Positions 11,965-24,457 of a DNA stretch of 64,000 nucleotides are shown here, piece after piece. The notes beneath the pieces were generated by a model that saw only the letters and a list, made by a program, of their open reading frames with translations, was not told the DNA's origin and ran no database searches. A program made the translations under genes and the position numbers. Source of the DNA: Oxytricha trifallax (lineage: Eukaryota > Ciliophora > Spirotrichea > Sporadotrichida > Oxytrichidae); the NCBI GenBank assembly GCA_000711775.1, contig ARYC01017832.1, positions 1 through 64,000 on the forward strand. Direction: 5' to 3'. Each line of letters begins with the position of its first letter. Positions within the stretch are counted from its first letter, which is position 1.

Positions 11965-13155
11965 AAAAATAGGTGACTATATAAATTAATATAGCGTGAA
12001 GAAATGATGAAGCAATACATATACTATTAATATTTAAAACATGAAATAAATAAAAAATGTAAATGATTTTTTAATTAAAATCTTTAAAATAACTTAAGTT
12101 TGACTGTGCTATTAATTATGTTTGATTTATTAGGTAATTTTATTTTGTTAAAATAATGTTAGTAATCTCAGATTTAATCATTACTAATACTATAAGTATA
12201 TTTAGTAAGCTTTAGTATATTTTGTCAAAAGGTTTTTTAGCATATTTTATATAATTTATTTTTAATTAATAGGGTATAATTATTATTATCATAATAGCTT
12301 AATCATTAAATTTCTATCGTTAGATTAGAATAATGCATGTCAAGTTATAATTAAGAAATAAAATGAACTATCATTACTCACATATGATATTTAATATAGT
12401 ATAATTAAGATAAGAAAGAAATAATTTATATATAAGTTGGAAAGTAATAATCAAACAATTTAATTAATATATAAAATGCAAGGCAATCGAGAAAAGTTGG
12501 GCAATATTTCTTGATTGCCTTACATTTCCAGTAAAAAAAGTTATGTAAAATAATTAAGCTTTTAAAAATTATATTAAAATTATAAATTACAATCACTTGA
12601 ATATTTAATTTTTTTACCAATTCTTGAAGTTTTCTTAACTTAATGATATTAAGATTTTTTGGCATGCCTTTTAATAGACTTTTAATAAATAATTATGTTA
12701 ATTATAGACCGGCTATTATAAATAATGAATATGTCTGTTTAAATAGAGCTAGATGCTTCTTTTAAAGTGCAATGCTGTGGATATGTACAATTTTAGCTAC
12801 TATTAATAGATTTTTTTGGTGAAAAAGAGTTTAATTTAAATGAATCAAAAAGAAAATACATTAATAATTCACTCAAAAATATTTAGAAGTTAAATATATA
12901 ACTATATCAATGTGTTATTATAAATTAGAGTCCTAGTAAATTATAATATGAGTAATAATTATGTTACCTGGTAGATTTGCAGATAGTAGTTACATTTTAT
13001 AATTAAATTATTTTAACATAAAAATGTTTCAATGAAGATATTGAATATAAAAATTATTAATTAAAACAATTAAATGCAATCATAAAAATATTTACCCTTA
13101 AATTAAAAAATATATGGTAAAAATAATTAAATAATAGTTAATAACACAACTGAGA
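11965..13155. other. AT-rich stretch, no gene seen
   Basis: AT-rich DNA. A minus-strand frame at 12426-12665 has only AT-driven composition. No TBE end was recognised although the right end of TBE-F is expected near its start. Confidence 0.45.
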
Positions 13156-13159
13156 AACA

Positions 13160-13738
13160 ATGAACTGGAAGTAAGTCCAATAGACTCAAAGCATTCTTCA
13201 AAAGCAGGGACAGAAGTTTTTCACTTACTCACTTTGTCAAAGTTCTCTAAAGATTTGTAGAGAATTCATAATAATCTACTTTCTTAAATCTAATAATTTT
13301 TCACTGCTACTAATTACAAATTATTTTGGGCAATAAATCATTATTTTACCGCATCAGTCCTATAAGCTATAATCAACTCTCTTAATGTAGCAGTTCACAG
13401 CAAATTCATTTCTATAATCTAAAAGAGAACTTTTCCACTATATTCCAGTCACAATACCTGGAGACTAATCAGTCACTATTATTAGATATATTTAACTTCT
13501 GCTTAGTTGTTAAAGTTAGTTGAAATTTGATGAAATAATACTTTATTAATAGGAAACTTATTACAATATTATTGGTATAGCCCTTGGTTTTAGTGAGCAC
13601 TGGAGTAGTTACCTCTTTTAATTGGTTAAAATATCAAAAGAGTTAAATGAGTCATCGCTAACAACATCACTGGTATTACATTTGATGAACTACCATCGTG
13701 TAATATATTTAAAGTTTACAATTTAACAATTTAATTGA
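13160..13738 (+). CDS. Hypothetical protein, ciliate code
   Basis: ATG to UGA, 192 codons with UAA/UAG read as Gln, in a block of higher GC than its flanks. Segments such as ELFHYIPVTIPGDQSVTI and IALGFSEHWSSYLFQLVKIS have protein-like composition; no family was recognised. A frame this long without UGA is not rare in this genome, so support comes only from local GC rise and composition. No introns or neighbours help. It could be a macronuclear-destined gene segment or a chance frame. Confidence 0.3.
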
Positions 13739-13739
13739 T

Positions 13740-16225
13740 AATACAAACTAGCAATTAGTTATAAACTTGTAATAATGATTGATTGATTTAGATTATTCGA
13801 AGTTTTAATGGAATAAATTAGAAGTTACCATATAAATGATTTGATTTAAGTTGATATCACTTAAAAATGTCAAACGTTATATTTGATGGTGATTTAATTG
13901 TTTTGGGTTCATAGTTTGAATAAATAATCCTAAGCATATTTTAAGGATATCAATTTATTCATTTTAAATTTAATGATCGAATGAAAATTAAAGCTGCAAG
14001 ATAGGATAGATAAATTGGCTAATTAGAAACTAACTTTATTTCATAATGGAAAAAAAATATTGAATAAACGTTTATAATTAAGATAATTCCATAAATTTAA
14101 ATTATATAAAGATAAACATTATATTTATACATGCTTCATTTTATATTCATAATTTATAATGGGATATTGATAAATAAAATAAAAAATTATTTATTATTAT
14201 ATGAAAACTTAAAAGAATGTTGCTGGAGTCGCTAAAAATTCACTAATATCTAAAATATTTAAATTTCAGCAATACTTTCAAACAGGAGACACAGTGACAC
14301 TAAACTGAAGACTTGAGAGGTAGAGTTCAAAAGATATAAATTAAGGAAAGAATATCTAGATGGAAAAAAATATGATGATAATTATTGCGATAATAAAACT
14401 GTTTCTTGATACCATTTTCAATTTGTTTATTTCAAAATTAATTTACCTATTTTCAATTATTTTTTATAATTATTTGATGATGATGATGATGGTGATGGTA
14501 ACAATATAAAAATATTAAATAAATTTTAGAGTCTTTCATAAATTTAAGCAATTTATTAGTTCCAAGGTGTAATATTTAATTAAATTATCTTCCTTCAAAA
14601 TTAAATATAACTTCGACTTCTTGATTGATTATATACTAATATTTATTTATTAACTTTAATAAATCTATGTGTTTATTATATAATTAAATATAATATTATT
14701 GGTAAGTGTAAATTTGCTTAAGTTAAATAAATTTTATCTGTTTATCCTCAGCATATCTGTTAAATATAATTATATAAAGTATGTGATTTAGCAGTGTTGA
14801 GGATAGATAAATGTTTTCTCAATTGTTCCTACTCTAATCTTATTATTTTTCATTGAATACATCACCTTTATATCTTTGTACTTGAACATATCGATTGCAC
14901 TTCATGCTTAGTGTTAAAAAGAACAATTTTTCGAGTCATACTTTAATATTAAAAGAACACAAACCTTTTATTGAACTATTATAAAGGGACTTGGTGTGCC
15001 AAAGACCACTGATAATTTAACAATCACTTGTCTTATGGTTCTGTTGTAATAAATGGCACATATTTAAATAGGTGTTCATTCACCGCATAATGTTTATAAT
15101 ATAATGAAATGATTTTAAGTAAAAGGATATGCAATAACATCATAACAGAACATTCAAAGTCAATCACATAAGTTAGTAGCATTAAAAAGAAACAAATCTA
15201 AATTGCAGCTTATTTGAGGTTATAACTGCTAGGTGCAGTAAATAATTTGGATAATGACTTTAAAAAGGTCAAGAAGGAAAAGGAATACTCATATAATTGG
15301 TTGAATGAAAATATATCAAAAGGTTTATAGATAATATTATTTCAATAATGTTGTATAAGAATGTTTATCAAAACAATTAGTTTATATTTAATGATTAAAG
15401 TCAAAGAATATTTCAAAATTTAAATGATTATATCTTATATAAATAATTTTACTTCTTATTTTCTCTGTTATTTCTATGATTATATCATTCGACACAAATT
15501 AGGTGTGCATAATTATCATAATCTATTTATTGAATTCTTGCAATTTGACTCTTTCTCTTGTATTCAATTGTAAATTTAAGCCAAATACTTTATTACTTAC
15601 AGAGATATCCTGAATAAATAAATTACTCTAATTATTTGTTTATTAAAGTCGTCTTTATACAAATATTCCCAGATAAAATAGCTAAGATTTTATGAATTAA
15701 TGGAAGGGAATTACAAAGTTGCTTAAAAGTAAGAAATTTTATTTATTCAAGTCACTAAATAACTTAAGCGGCCTCTATTTCCACTTTGAGTAGATGAGAG
15801 TGTATAAACTTTCATTTTCGTTGGCTAAAATTCATTTCAACCTCATTTTATAATTATATAATTCGATATAGTGATATTAATAAATATGACTCTTTAAATT
15901 AAGATAAGATAGTTAAACAATTCAAATAAGTTATAGAATACGTTTTGCCAGCCGATTAACTATTTAAGTTTTAACAAAATTTATCTTAATTAGATGTTTC
16001 TTAAAAAAGATTTTCTAAAAATATTTTTTTTCAATAATCTTTTTATACAAATAAATATTTATTCAAATCACTTTGTGGATAATAAATTTCCAAACAATAT
16101 TTTCAATTAAAAATTTATCCTCAATCCAGTAAAATCCATTATATTTATCAATTTATATTTAATTAATTATTATAAGTCTTACCATAAATTAATCCAATAC
16201 CTCACACAGGTCTTCAATATTTTAA
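13740..16225. other. AT-rich stretch with one small satellite, no gene seen
   Basis: AT-rich DNA with a short GAT/GGT microsatellite at about 14475-14498. Slightly GC-richer patches (14750-15250) gave no convincing reading in any frame. Confidence 0.45.
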
Positions 16226-16229
16226 ATCT

Positions 16230-17560
16230 TGTCCATGCATAATTTGTACTCTAGAATAGAATGTTATTTGCTAGCTATTTAAATTTTAGGTTGGTAGATA
16301 TTATTGCTAATTTTTTTAAAAAAAAATTCGCTATTTAATTGAGTAAACTCTCTGAACTTCTGCTTCCCAACAATATACTCCAAGATGATTAAAGATACCA
16401 AATAAATCCAAAATTTGCACCCATTTTATATGTTGAAATGCATATATATATATATATATATATATATTTATTGCTTGAGTTATGTTTAAAAGCTGATACG
16501 TCTTTTCTTGTATAGGATATTTTTAGCTGCTGATAAATACTTTAAAGTCATCTTCTTGATAAATTAGAATGTTATCTGGCTTGATGTCTCTATGCACTTT
16601 ACCAATCGTGCAACTCTTGAATGCTTTGTAACATTTCTGATATTGTAAGTCTGACAGTTGGTTCATAGAATCTTACATCCAAAAAGTAAAAATATAGTTA
16701 TAGTTTTTCGTTATTATATCCTAATACGTTAACTGATAGTATTTTATGCTTATTTCTAAACTAATGGTCCATGAGTAGTTTTAAACACTTTACTGATTCC
16801 ATAATTCAGAATAAAGCAATATATTATTGGTGATTTTGTCAAACTCATATGTCTAATAACATTTAATCAACTCTTTTAGTTTGAAATCTTGCTTACAAAA
16901 TGATTCAATTAAAATACCTTTATCATCAACTTCTTGAATCAATTACTTTATTTCTGGAAAAATATCTTCAAATAATAATCTTTTAATATTTCTAATGTTT
17001 TGGAGCTTAGTTGATTTATTATTATTTTTTTTAAATTCATTTATGTCAATTTTATTTTATCTAGACTATTATTCATCCTATTCAGTTTATTTTTAATTTT
17101 AGATGAACACTTGTTTATTAGTTTGAAAGTAGTCATAAGTTGTTTCATGGTAATATTATTAAGTTTGCATCATGTGCTTTTCAACATCTTAGCCTTTAAA
17201 AATGTCCTATATTGAATATAATGATTTAATAAATTTTATCTTTGGTATCACATTTATTGACATTAGCTCTTATTAGCTGTGATTTGTAAAATTTATGATT
17301 ATTTTTTCACTTAACTCCTTTAGTTGGAACTTGCATAACGAATCTTGAAAAAAAATATTTTTTAATAAGTTTGCTATTTTAAAGAATTTTCCATTTTGAG
17401 TTTATGATTCCTGGAATACATCCTAACATAAACTTTCGTGTATTTTTTTCCACATTTATTGCATATTATAATATGCTTGAGCTGTTCTTTACTGTTTTAA
17501 TCATACTTAAATTGCTTGCATCATAACATTAACTTCTCTACTGTGAACTGATATTCATTA
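16230..17560 (-). pseudogene. TBE-E zinc-finger/kinase gene ('57-kDa'), decayed
   Basis: On the minus strand a zinc-finger region (about 17380-17560) gives FTVEKLMLQCKQFK and IICNKCGKKYTKVYVR, followed about 700 bp on by protein-kinase sequence: LTISEMLQSIQELHDW, then, after one frame shift, KVHRDIKPDNILIYQEDDF, with the HRD catalytic loop at about 16565-16605. Zinc fingers followed by a kinase are the known architecture of the TBE 57-kDa protein. Glycine-loop and C-lobe motifs are not readable and frames are broken. It lies divergent from p22 of the same copy, about 0.9 kb away. Confidence 0.65.
16442..16468. repeat. (AT)n microsatellite
   Basis: About 13 uninterrupted AT dinucleotides inside the decayed kinase gene of TBE-E. 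Confidence 0.95.
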
Positions 17561-18479
17561 AGTTCCCATAATTTGTTGCTTACTTTCCTTAACTGGTCTA
17601 TTCTTTTTTATTGTTCAATTTTTTTTTAACCATTTGCAGATCAAATGCTGTTGAAAAAGCTTAATGTAAAGTAAATTTAAGTAAAGATTTTATTTAATTT
17701 ATTATCAAACTCATAATTTAACATTTTAATCAAAACTTATAAATTTTTTTCTTCAAATTCTTTGCTTAAATATTGTCCATAACTACTTTTCTAAAATTAA
17801 TTACGGAGAGAGATGTTATACCAAGAAATTATAATTAATTACAATATTATTATTCAATTTTATTAACTATTAATTTAACTATAAATTTATATATTAATAA
17901 ATCAATAGCTTTTTAATTAAAAGTAAAATTCTTTTAGATATAGTTAATTCTAATAAGAAATTTTATAAATGGGTTTAACTAGTTATAATAAAAAATCTAC
18001 CAACAATTATAAATTTTGTGATCATTTCTTGTGTTTTGATACGTATTTTAAGATTAGTATAAATCTCTTAATCATTATATAAACTTAAATTAGAATGTTA
18101 ATTTAGAACCATTATTAATAAAAATACAAAACATAAGAAAATTATAAAAGCAAAATGCAAATTACTGGTCATTTAAATCATAGTTATAAATATAAATATC
18201 GATATGAGATAAGAACTGCTAAAAATGTAATGAATTAGTTCTCATATTTATTGCAAAATTCTAACTGTAATTATTAATATTGTTAATTTATTTATTTTAA
18301 TTGATTTCCCAAACTATTTTGTGTTTGGCAACCAAAGTATATGTCTTCGCATTTTCACTTAAATTAGATATTTTAAGTGTAAATTGTAAATTCTAGTATT
18401 ATAGTGTAGTCTCCCTATAATATAATATTATTTGAATGATTGCATTTAATTTCAAGTAAAAATTTAATTTCAAAAATTC

Positions 18480-19075
18480 ATGAATAATAATAAAAATTAA
18501 ATTCTATAAGTAGTAGATGCTCCAACTATTGAAGAGCGGCTAAATTTTAAATAGGATTGTTACACTTTTCTAAAGTATCATAGTAACTGAATAGTTTAGA
18601 GGGTTACTTTTTGCCTAAATATAAAAATACAAACATGAGGTTCATTAGCGGTTATCTTCAAGTCAGCAAGCAAATCATATAGCATAAAGATATAAACAAA
18701 ATAAATGTATCCAATTATTAAGAGTTGAATATGGAATAGATCTTGAATATTGTTAAAGGAGACACTTATTTGATGAGGCACCTAAACTATTATAATGACT
18801 TAAATTTGGTACCAGAGAAAGAGTTCTTTTTTAATGTAGTAGCCAACTTGACACCTGAGTATCTAGAGAATTTAGCGACTTAATAAAATAGAATCAGGAA
18901 TCAGACTTAGATAAGCGATTAGCAGGAACAATTAATAATTATCATAGAGGATTTGATTAAGGAGATATAGTTAAAGCCTTTCTTTTCGAGTAAGTTAGTT
19001 GTAATTATATGAAATACCGTGTAGTTTAAAGAGGGAAGAACATCTCATTGCTCAAAATTTCAGTTAGTATATGAG
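18480..19075 (+). CDS. TBE-E p22 accessory protein
   Basis: Exon 1 (18480-18582) starts with ATG and includes EERLNFKQDCYTFLKYH. A 17-nt GT...AG gap (18583-18599) sits exactly where copies F and G have intron 1. Exon 2 (18600-18989) is unbroken: GYFLPKYKNTNMRFISGYLQ, DINKINVSNYQELNMEQILN, then VPEKEFFFNVVANLTPEYLE. Exons 1 plus 2 total 493 nt, identical to copy G. Intron 2 starts at 18990 (GTAAGTTAG) and ends at an AG near 19024 or 19030; exon 3 is short and perhaps shifted. This is the best-preserved N-terminal two thirds of p22 in the window. Function is unknown; it is convergent with the TBE-E transposase. Confidence 0.7.
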
Positions 19076-19244
19076 TTTTTTTAATAAATTACTTATAAAT
19101 TCATGAATTAAATATTATTTAAGTAATTTGATTGATATATATATATAAAAGTACATGTCAATAATACTTCTTATTTTTGTTTCTCTGCTTCATAAATAAA
19201 ATCTATAATCAAGTTTAAGTTCTTTGGTTTAAAAATTAAAGTCG

Positions 19245-19990
19245 AACTACCTTATCTTTTTCTTCTTCTTTCGTTTTATTATGACAAACAGCTCCTCAAT
19301 ACAATGATATTAGAAGAGTAGGGTAGGTTATACAATATTTACCAGCCATATTATTATACTCTATCCCTCACTAACCTTGATTTATGGACTCTCATATTGT
19401 TCATGAACAGTACTACCTTTCACCTTTTATTATATTCATAAAGTTAGTCAAGACACTCAAGAAATTTTGGGATATTTATTTAATTCTCAGATAAATAATA
19501 TTCTTCTATACATCTCTGGTAGCTGATGCAGATGATTAGGGGTTAAGAGTCTTGAATCATATTGCTTTTTATAATAGCTAAATGTTATTATATTATTTTC
19601 CATCCCTTGCTAGTAAAAGTATATGGTTTGAAAACGGACTAGTCAATTTTTATAAGTATTTCTTGTTAATCGCCTGCTTTTAGTAACTTGCTTAATGTTT
19701 GAAGTCTCTATTCTTCGATATTCTCTTGTTTTTATTTAGAGAAGTGGTAAGTTTTCTTTACTGGCCGATATTTGATTCCTAATTTATTGTAAAGTCTTGT
19801 CAGGCAGGAGGTGCTTAACTTGAATCTTGGACATTGTTTATTAAATAAGACTACCCTCTGTAATATTAGTTTTATTTGCATCTTCTAAGGTAAGTCTTGC
19901 CAAGTCAAAAAATATAGTTACTCAAGATTAAACTAGTCTTAAAGTTGAAGTCGTTTAGCTTGATGTCATATCCTTCCTCTAACTTTCTGG
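19245..19990 (-). pseudogene. TBE-E DDE transposase
   Basis: Minus-strand reading gives a helix-turn-helix region (FNKQCPRFKLSTSCLTRLYN, then LGIKYRPVKKTYHFSKQKQE), the first catalytic Asp in ILIKIDQSVFKPYTFTSKGW, and then VVLFMNNMRVHKSRLVRDRV, where the second catalytic Asp (VDN or LDN in other copies) is Asn. YNLPYSSN is followed after a one-base shift by CIEELFVIIKRKKKKKIR, which keeps the third acid. So the triad is D-N-E and this copy should be inactive. Glutamines come from many TAA/TAG codons. Confidence 0.75.
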
Positions 19991-19999
19991 TTGAAAACC

Positions 20000-21990
20000 T
20001 TCCTAAAAATGATACTTTATGTCTAGAAACTTAGCTTTTTATTTGTAAATGCAAAAGACTAAACTTCCATTGTCAGAGTGGAGATTATTGTATCTCATTC
20101 AGAGTATTTCTCTCTTATACTTTTTCCTCGTTATCAATAACGACTTTCATATTATTGATGATGAGTTGAGTGTTTTTATTATTAATTAATTATTTAAGAC
20201 ATCCATGGTTTTAACTGATTCAGAGGTAACATTTCTATATAAATCAAGATAAATGAGTTGAAAGATTTAAGAATTATGATTAAAGATTAAGTAAAAATGA
20301 ATAAAAATAATGTCAGAGATCTGGCTGCTTGGTTACTAAACAAAATTTAAAGTGACAAAAACATATCTAAATTATTTTATATTCCAGTAATACATGACAT
20401 TAGAAAAATTGCCTAAACTCTAATTAGAAAAACCAAGCTGAGCTTAATATTAAGGAGAGTGGTAAGAAAAGATAACCGTAACTGGATATAACTTTTGCAT
20501 ATTTGTTTAAGAATACTTGTAAGATTTGATTTCATTTTAATTTAATGATTCCTTGTTATTTTTCATAAATGTTGAAACATGGATTATAATTCAATGTTTC
20601 AAAGATCAGTTTATAATAAATATATTCAACTTTATATATATACTAAATAGAAAAAAATGTTGCTAATTATCTATTAATATTCTCAACTAATGGCAATAAA
20701 ATTTTATCTTAATTTTGAGTATTAATTATAGGTCTGTGAGTTGTAATATTAATTATGAAATTTTTAAATTAAATACATATATTAACCTTTCTTTTCTTCA
20801 AGCATCAATGTATGCAAGACGACAGTCCACTTTATAGTTTACTTTTATGTTACCAATGGTGCGGCATTACCGTTAAGTTAGATCAAGCAAATTTCATAGA
20901 TGTGCCAAGATGAAATTAAATTTTATTTTCCCCCATTTTCGACATCTTCATCGTCTTTATCTTCATAATTGTCGTGTTTTCTACTGACACAGTTAAGATA
21001 ACATTAATTCTTATAATATTTTTCAAATTTATACAATAAATAAAAAATTGAAAAAGTTAAATTTATTGTTTGGATTCTATTTAAAGTAAAAGTTTAGAGA
21101 AAATAATCAAAGCTTTTATTTGTAGATAAAGACATTATTTTTATGATAAATTTAGACTACAATTATTCCTCAAATTTAATTTTTATAAGACTTAAAATAA
21201 ATTTGATATTTTAATTTTTTGATCGCACAAGTAAATAAGCGAATGTACATAGATATTAAGTCTAAAGATAATCAAAATATAGATAATGTATCAGTGTTTA
21301 CACAAAAAAATATTTTTAGTTTAAATGAACAATTTACCCTAATTGATATAACAATAATATAAATGACATAGTATTTAATGATCAATAAATGCAAGTTTAA
21401 TTTCATGTTTTAAAAAAGAAACTGTCATAAAAGTCTTTTTTGATTTTATTAAAATTTGATAGAAATTAGTGATATTAAATATTGAAGAACCTTGCAAAAA
21501 TCTCTTTAAAATAAATAGAAACATACATAATGTATTAAATATGATTATAACAAATAAGAAAATAGTATTTATATATTTTCTTGACTTAGTTTAGAAAATT
21601 ATTTGTTATTATAAACGATATGAAATCCAAAAATCATGAATAAAAGAATATAATTATCATTATGATAAAAATTGAAAGAGCAGAGAAATTATATTGGAAA
21701 ATTACTTATATTTTAATTTTTTCATTAATTTTATCCTCATATTTATTTCTAAATTAAAATATCTTTCTCTAGAAATACTTTAATAAAATGGAATGAGCAT
21801 TAGTTTTGGAGTTGCTTTAAAATCTAATTAAAATTGATTAATCTCCAGTAAACTATAATAAATGCTAAACTCAAAAGACATATCAAACTATTAATCCTCT
21901 TTATAAAATGAACTGAAATATTATGTTGATAATTTATGAGTAAGCTCAAAATTAAAATTTAACATATTCACTGTTTAATACCAAAATCAA
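20000..21990. other. AT-rich stretch, possible p22 tail fragment
   Basis: Mostly AT-rich without genes. Around 20920-20995 the minus strand reads an acidic segment, RKHDNYEDKDDEDVENGGK, resembling the acidic tail of TBE-D p22 (RKHDDEESSSKK). This may be a fragment of another TBE copy, but the match is too short to be sure. Confidence 0.3.
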
Positions 21991-21999
21991 ACCATCAAT

Positions 22000-22070
22000 C
22001 TTATTCGTGACGTAGACGTGTCTGAAGTGATTTGACTTAGCAATCAATGACGTGGCAAGTCATGAACAAA
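22000..22070. promoter_or_regulatory. Cluster of TGACGT-type boxes upstream of RNA candidate
   Basis: Within 70 bp are GTGACGTAGACGTG, GTGATTTGACTT and ATGACGTGGCAA, standing out from AT-rich surroundings and ending about 30 bp before the GC-rich structured segment. By position this could be an upstream promoter element. This is an inference from spacing and composition only. Confidence 0.25.
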
Positions 22071-22079
22071 AAAACTCCT

Positions 22080-22605
22080 AAAAACCACCTCGCCTATATT
22101 CCACCTCTCTCTCTTACCGAGATGCATACGAGATAGGAGCCTAGCGAACTAGGAGTATCCCCTCAGAGCTCGCAAGGATCAGGTTCCTGTAAACAATTAA
22201 AGGGAGGATTGGTGAAAACTATTACGAGGGTCAACCGCTTCTGAGATAGCAGTCTCTGTCCTTTCACTGTGGTAGCCTTATTAACCCGACCTGGCGTGGG
22301 AGGAAAATCATTATAATTGGCTTCTATGGTTCTCATATTTTCACTTTTGAAGGTTGAGCACCACCTTCATCCTGCTCCCTATTACCTAGGAAGCTGAACT
22401 CACGCTAGGTAGCTCATCCTATGCAGCAAAATCCTAGTTTGCTGCCCACCGAGGAGTGTAGAAACTGACAGATTGAACCCAGTCACTTGCCCCTGATGCG
22501 GTGAATTCAACAACCTTCTGCCTACCCTCAGCAGACCTTAGCGTAGTAAAAAGCTCTATTAGAAAGTCCTGAGTGAGATTGGTACCTCACCCAGCAATTT
22601 ACTTT
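22080..22605 (+). ncRNA. Candidate structured non-coding RNA, GC-rich island
   Basis: About 500 bp at roughly 50% GC in an AT-rich background, rich in local hairpins: CCTAG-CGAA-CTAGG (about 22141-22153), TGAAGGT...ACCTTCA (about 22348-22370), ACCTAG...CTAGGT (about 22385-22411), GCAGCAAA...TTTGCTGC (about 22422-22444), and GTGAG...CTCAC near 22571-22590. The plus strand has no good protein frame; the best minus-strand frame is only about 50 codons from ATG. A run of six T at about 22606-22612 could be an RNA polymerase III terminator. I could not assign it to RNase P, SRP, telomerase or snRNA. A macronuclear-destined gene or repeat fragment remains possible. Confidence 0.4.
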
Positions 22606-22612
22606 CTTTTTT

Positions 22613-24430
22613 AATAATACTAAAATATTATAAAATAAGTGATTATCTCTTTTTTATTATTTATTGTTATTGAATGCTGTACTGAAATTTTATTTTGCCC
22701 TATTTGGTCAAGTCGACTGGGTTATATATTAAGATAGTCTCATACTTTAATTTTTTATACCTCCATTAACTCTCTTCAAGATTAAATATCCCATATACAC
22801 AGGAAAGAACAGATTTAACAATCAGTGCATGCTAATTACTACAATCTTCAGGGTTAGCTGGACTGGACTATAGTTGATTAACAACTCTATTAAATACTTC
22901 ATGTGAAGTATCTCTGTTGATTAATATATAAATCCTTAAGTCTATTTAGATATTTTACGTGAGTTCAAACTAAAGGAAGAGTTGTTAAGTAGTTGAACTA
23001 TTTATGCCCGAATATTCATTCTTAAATCTTATTAATTATAATAACTCTGAATTATCATATTACTTAAAAAATTAATAGAAATAATAAACATTAATCAATA
23101 CTAGATCTAAAAATGATATGAGCTTTTAACAATTTTAGAAGATAATATATCATTAAATTAAAAACATACTTATCAAATGTTTACTCAGTAATATATATCT
23201 ATCTCTCTCGTTTCATTTTAATTTGCTTTCCTTCTGATAGTTCTGTTATTTGCTTTAATAATTATAGTTGTGAATTTTATTTGTATGAAAATTTTAATTC
23301 ATGCTTAACTATATTAAAATATTTAAGAGATGAAAATTTAAATCATGTGAGAATCTATTTAATCTTACATTTAATTTTAAGCTGGAATGTTTTGGAGATA
23401 TTTAATAAAAATTATTATCCGCTTTATAACAGCTCTTTCAGTGTGAATCATTTATTGATATGTTAATTGATCCGAAATTCATTATCTAAATTTAATACTT
23501 TATTTTAAAATATCTTATATTTAAATTCACTCTTTGAATTTAAATACATAATTCATATCTTTTATAAATATTTTGAAAAATCTAAGAGAAAAAAACTCAT
23601 ATAAAAACTATTATTAATATTTAGTTCAGTTTGCTATTCGAATTGAAATATAAATAATTCATTATTCAGAGTATTTTTAAAACTCAAACTTAATTATTAT
23701 CAAGATAAAATAAGAAGACGTTTTTAATTCTGAAATGGTAAGTAATAGTTTAAAGAATGGACAAATGACAATAATTTATCTCGAAAAAATGTAAAATTAT
23801 TTATTATTTACTTAAAAAATAGAGAAGTATAGATTAAAAAACTATCTTTGCATTTTTTTTACTTTCTGATATTAAAATCATTATCTTTTCTATAATATTT
23901 TTCATAATTGATAGTTTAAATCAAATTTATAAATAAATTGTCTTATAATTAATATCATTTAAGATTAAATAGACAATTTAATAATCAAGTCAGGCACGAT
24001 TAAACAAATAAAAGATAGAAGTTCACACAAAAATTGAAAAAGATTTCAAAAGAATTATGATAAGATTAAGAAAAAAAGAAAAATAAAAAACCTATAAAAT
24101 TATACAAACTTTCAAAAATAAATTTACATGATTAACTATTACCTCTTTAGCAAATGGTCAAATCAAACAGAAATAAATAGCATAACGAATTTGGCAAATG
24201 GATTATTTACATAGATAATAAGAGTTAAAATTACTATATCTATTCAATAGTCTAATTAAAAAAAGGAAAGAAAATTAAGTAAAAATTGAAAAAAATAACA
24301 AGGAGTTATATAAGATTTATAAAACCCCAAGAGTATTTTTTTGAATTAAGTTTAATTTGAATTTTAAATAAATATAGTATTTTAATTATTATAAGAACTT
24401 TGGTTGCTTTATGTAAAATTATTAAAGTAC
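22613..24430. other. AT-rich stretch, no gene seen
   Basis: AT-rich DNA with a slightly GC-richer patch to 22900. A plus-strand frame around 23200-23645 is open to a UGA and contains a few cysteines, but its length and composition are what chance gives here. Confidence 0.4.
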
Positions 24431-24432
24431 TA

Positions 24433-24457
24433 ATATATATATATATATATATATATA
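24433..24457. repeat. (AT)n microsatellite
   Basis: About twelve AT dinucleotides just upstream of the GC-rich split gene. Confidence 0.9.

Noticed and set aside
22080..22605. RNase P RNA, SRP RNA or mitochondrial rRNA fragment
   Set aside because: A few short matches to conserved boxes were seen, but not in the required order or spacing.
23200..23645. Open frame of about 140 codons in ciliate code
   Set aside because: With UGA as sole stop at this base composition such lengths are expected by chance many times per window; no GC rise or motif.
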